This document shows positions 63,434 through 64,000 of a stretch of 64,000 nt of DNA, piece after piece; the stretch's first letter is position 1, and each line of letters begins with the position of its first letter. The DNA lies in contig CP063163.1 of NCBI GenBank assembly GCA_014960805.1, forward strand, positions 2,994,001-3,058,000, given 5' to 3'. The DNA is from Cytobacillus suaedae (lineage in GTDB: Bacteria; Bacillota; Bacilli; Bacillales; Bacillaceae_L). The notes under the pieces were generated by a model that was given only the letters and a program-made list of their open reading frames with translations, was not told the DNA's origin and searched no databases. Both the position numbers and the translations under genes were made by a program.

Positions 63434-64000
63434 GTGAATAGAATTGAACAACCAAAAACGATTGTTGTTATTTTCGGTGCAACCGGTGATTTAGCAAAAC
63501 GTAAGCTATTCCCTTCCATTTTCAATCTCTATCGGAAAGGGAATCTATCCGAGGACTTTGCAGTAGTTGGGGTTGCAAGACGAAACTTGGGCGTAGATGA
63601 GTTTCGAAGTAGTGTAAAAGAATCTATTTCGAATAAACAGGTGAATTCTGAACAAGTAAATGCGTTTTCAGAGCATTTTCACTACCAGTCTTTTGATGTA
63701 ACCAATCCATCATCATATCTAGAACTAAAAGGCTTACTTGAACAACTTGATGAACAATACAAAACAGAAGGAAACAGAATCTTCTATTTAGCAATGGCAC
63801 CTGAATTTTTTGGAACAATTGCTGAAAACCTTAAAAAAGAAGGATTAACGGCAACAAGCGGATTTAGTCGTTTAGTGATTGAAAAGCCATTTGGACATAA
63901 TCTACCTTCAGCTAAGCAATTAAATGAACAAATACGAAAAGCCTTTAAAGAGGAACAAATCTACCGAATTGACCATTACCTCGGAAAAGAAATGGTCCAA
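63434..64000 (+). CDS. zwf: Glucose-6-phosphate 1-dehydrogenase, N-terminal part
   Basis: The frame runs off the end of the window after 189 codons. It begins at GTG 63434 (MNRIEQPKTIVVIFGATGDL) with AGTGAGG upstream. The NADP-binding GATGDLAKRKLFPS and the active-site RIDHYLGKE are both present, with LVIEKPFGHNLPSAKQLNEQ between. The enzyme opens the oxidative pentose phosphate pathway. The position after rnz agrees with yqjJ/zwf of B. subtilis. Confidence 0.96.
   Translation, partial: MNRIEQPKTIVVIFGATGDLAKRKLFPSIFNLYRKGNLSEDFAVVGVARRNLGVDEFRSSVKESISNKQVNSEQVNAFSEHFHYQSFDVTNPSSYLELKGLLEQLDEQYKTEGNRIFYLAMAPEFFGTIAENLKKEGLTATSGFSRLVIEKPFGHNLPSAKQLNEQIRKAFKEEQIYRIDHYLGKEMVQ

Overview
The window is a stretch of low-GC Gram-positive chromosome from an endospore-forming member of the Bacillaceae. 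It carries the spoVA and spoIIA operons, spmA/spmB/dacB, spoIIM, mciZ, sigF and yqzH, and its gene order follows the Bacillus subtilis res-rib-spoVA-spoIIA-xerD-fur-yqk-yqj-zwf region. Shine-Dalgarno sites are strong throughout, and GTG and TTG starts are common. I cannot name a species. No rRNA, tRNA, IS element, prophage or CRISPR array was seen. Gene symbols rest on recalled family sequences and synteny, because no database search was possible.

Layout. 0-7 kb: resD (partial), resC-resB-resA for cytochrome c maturation, rluB, and dacB-spmA-spmB for spore cortex and dehydration. 7-13 kb: an insertion of sodF and a divergent DUF2935 gene, then ypuI, an unknown gene, the condensin genes scpB and scpA, a 30-residue YjcZ-type spore peptide, and ypuF. 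13-17.4 kb: the riboflavin operon ribD-ribE-ribBA-ribH-ribT behind an FMN riboswitch. 17.4-20.7 kb: ppiB, ypuA and lysA. 20.9-25.9 kb: the seven-gene spoVA operon behind a sigma-G-like promoter. 26.1-29 kb: dacF and spoIIAA-spoIIAB-sigF. 29.3-35.3 kb: deoB-pupG-pdp nucleoside salvage, xerD, yqzK, fur and spoIIM. 35.4-40 kb: a GNAT acetyltransferase, yqxK, nudF, mciZ, an aldo/keto reductase, a GrpB-family protein and yqkK.

40.1-44 kb holds scoB, scoA and a thiolase, divergent from a hydroxymethylglutaryl-CoA lyase. Together they can carry HMG-CoA to acetyl-CoA through acetoacetate. 44-48.4 kb: yqkD, yqkC, yqkB, a CDGSH iron-sulfur protein, and the SOS-type pair yqjX/yqjW with two LexA-like boxes. 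48.4-56.2 kb: an ECF sigma factor with its anti-sigma factor, yqjQ, yqjP, proI behind a proline T-box, a glycosyltransferase, and the ene-reductase namA. 56.4-64 kb: a YciI protein, a nitroreductase, a histidine phosphatase, rnz, a DUF58/DUF4129 membrane pair, a HAD hydrolase, and the start of zwf.

No obviously new protein system such as a defence island or secretion locus is visible. The most unusual signal is non-coding. Seven copies of a roughly 130-180 bp palindromic element share a conserved core but have arms that differ between copies while staying self-complementary, and every copy lies 3' of a gene. Further signals are two copies of a second inverted-repeat element (one with a perfect 25-bp stem), a 52-bp tandem repeat after proI, and four copies of a 19-20-bp motif near the ECF locus.
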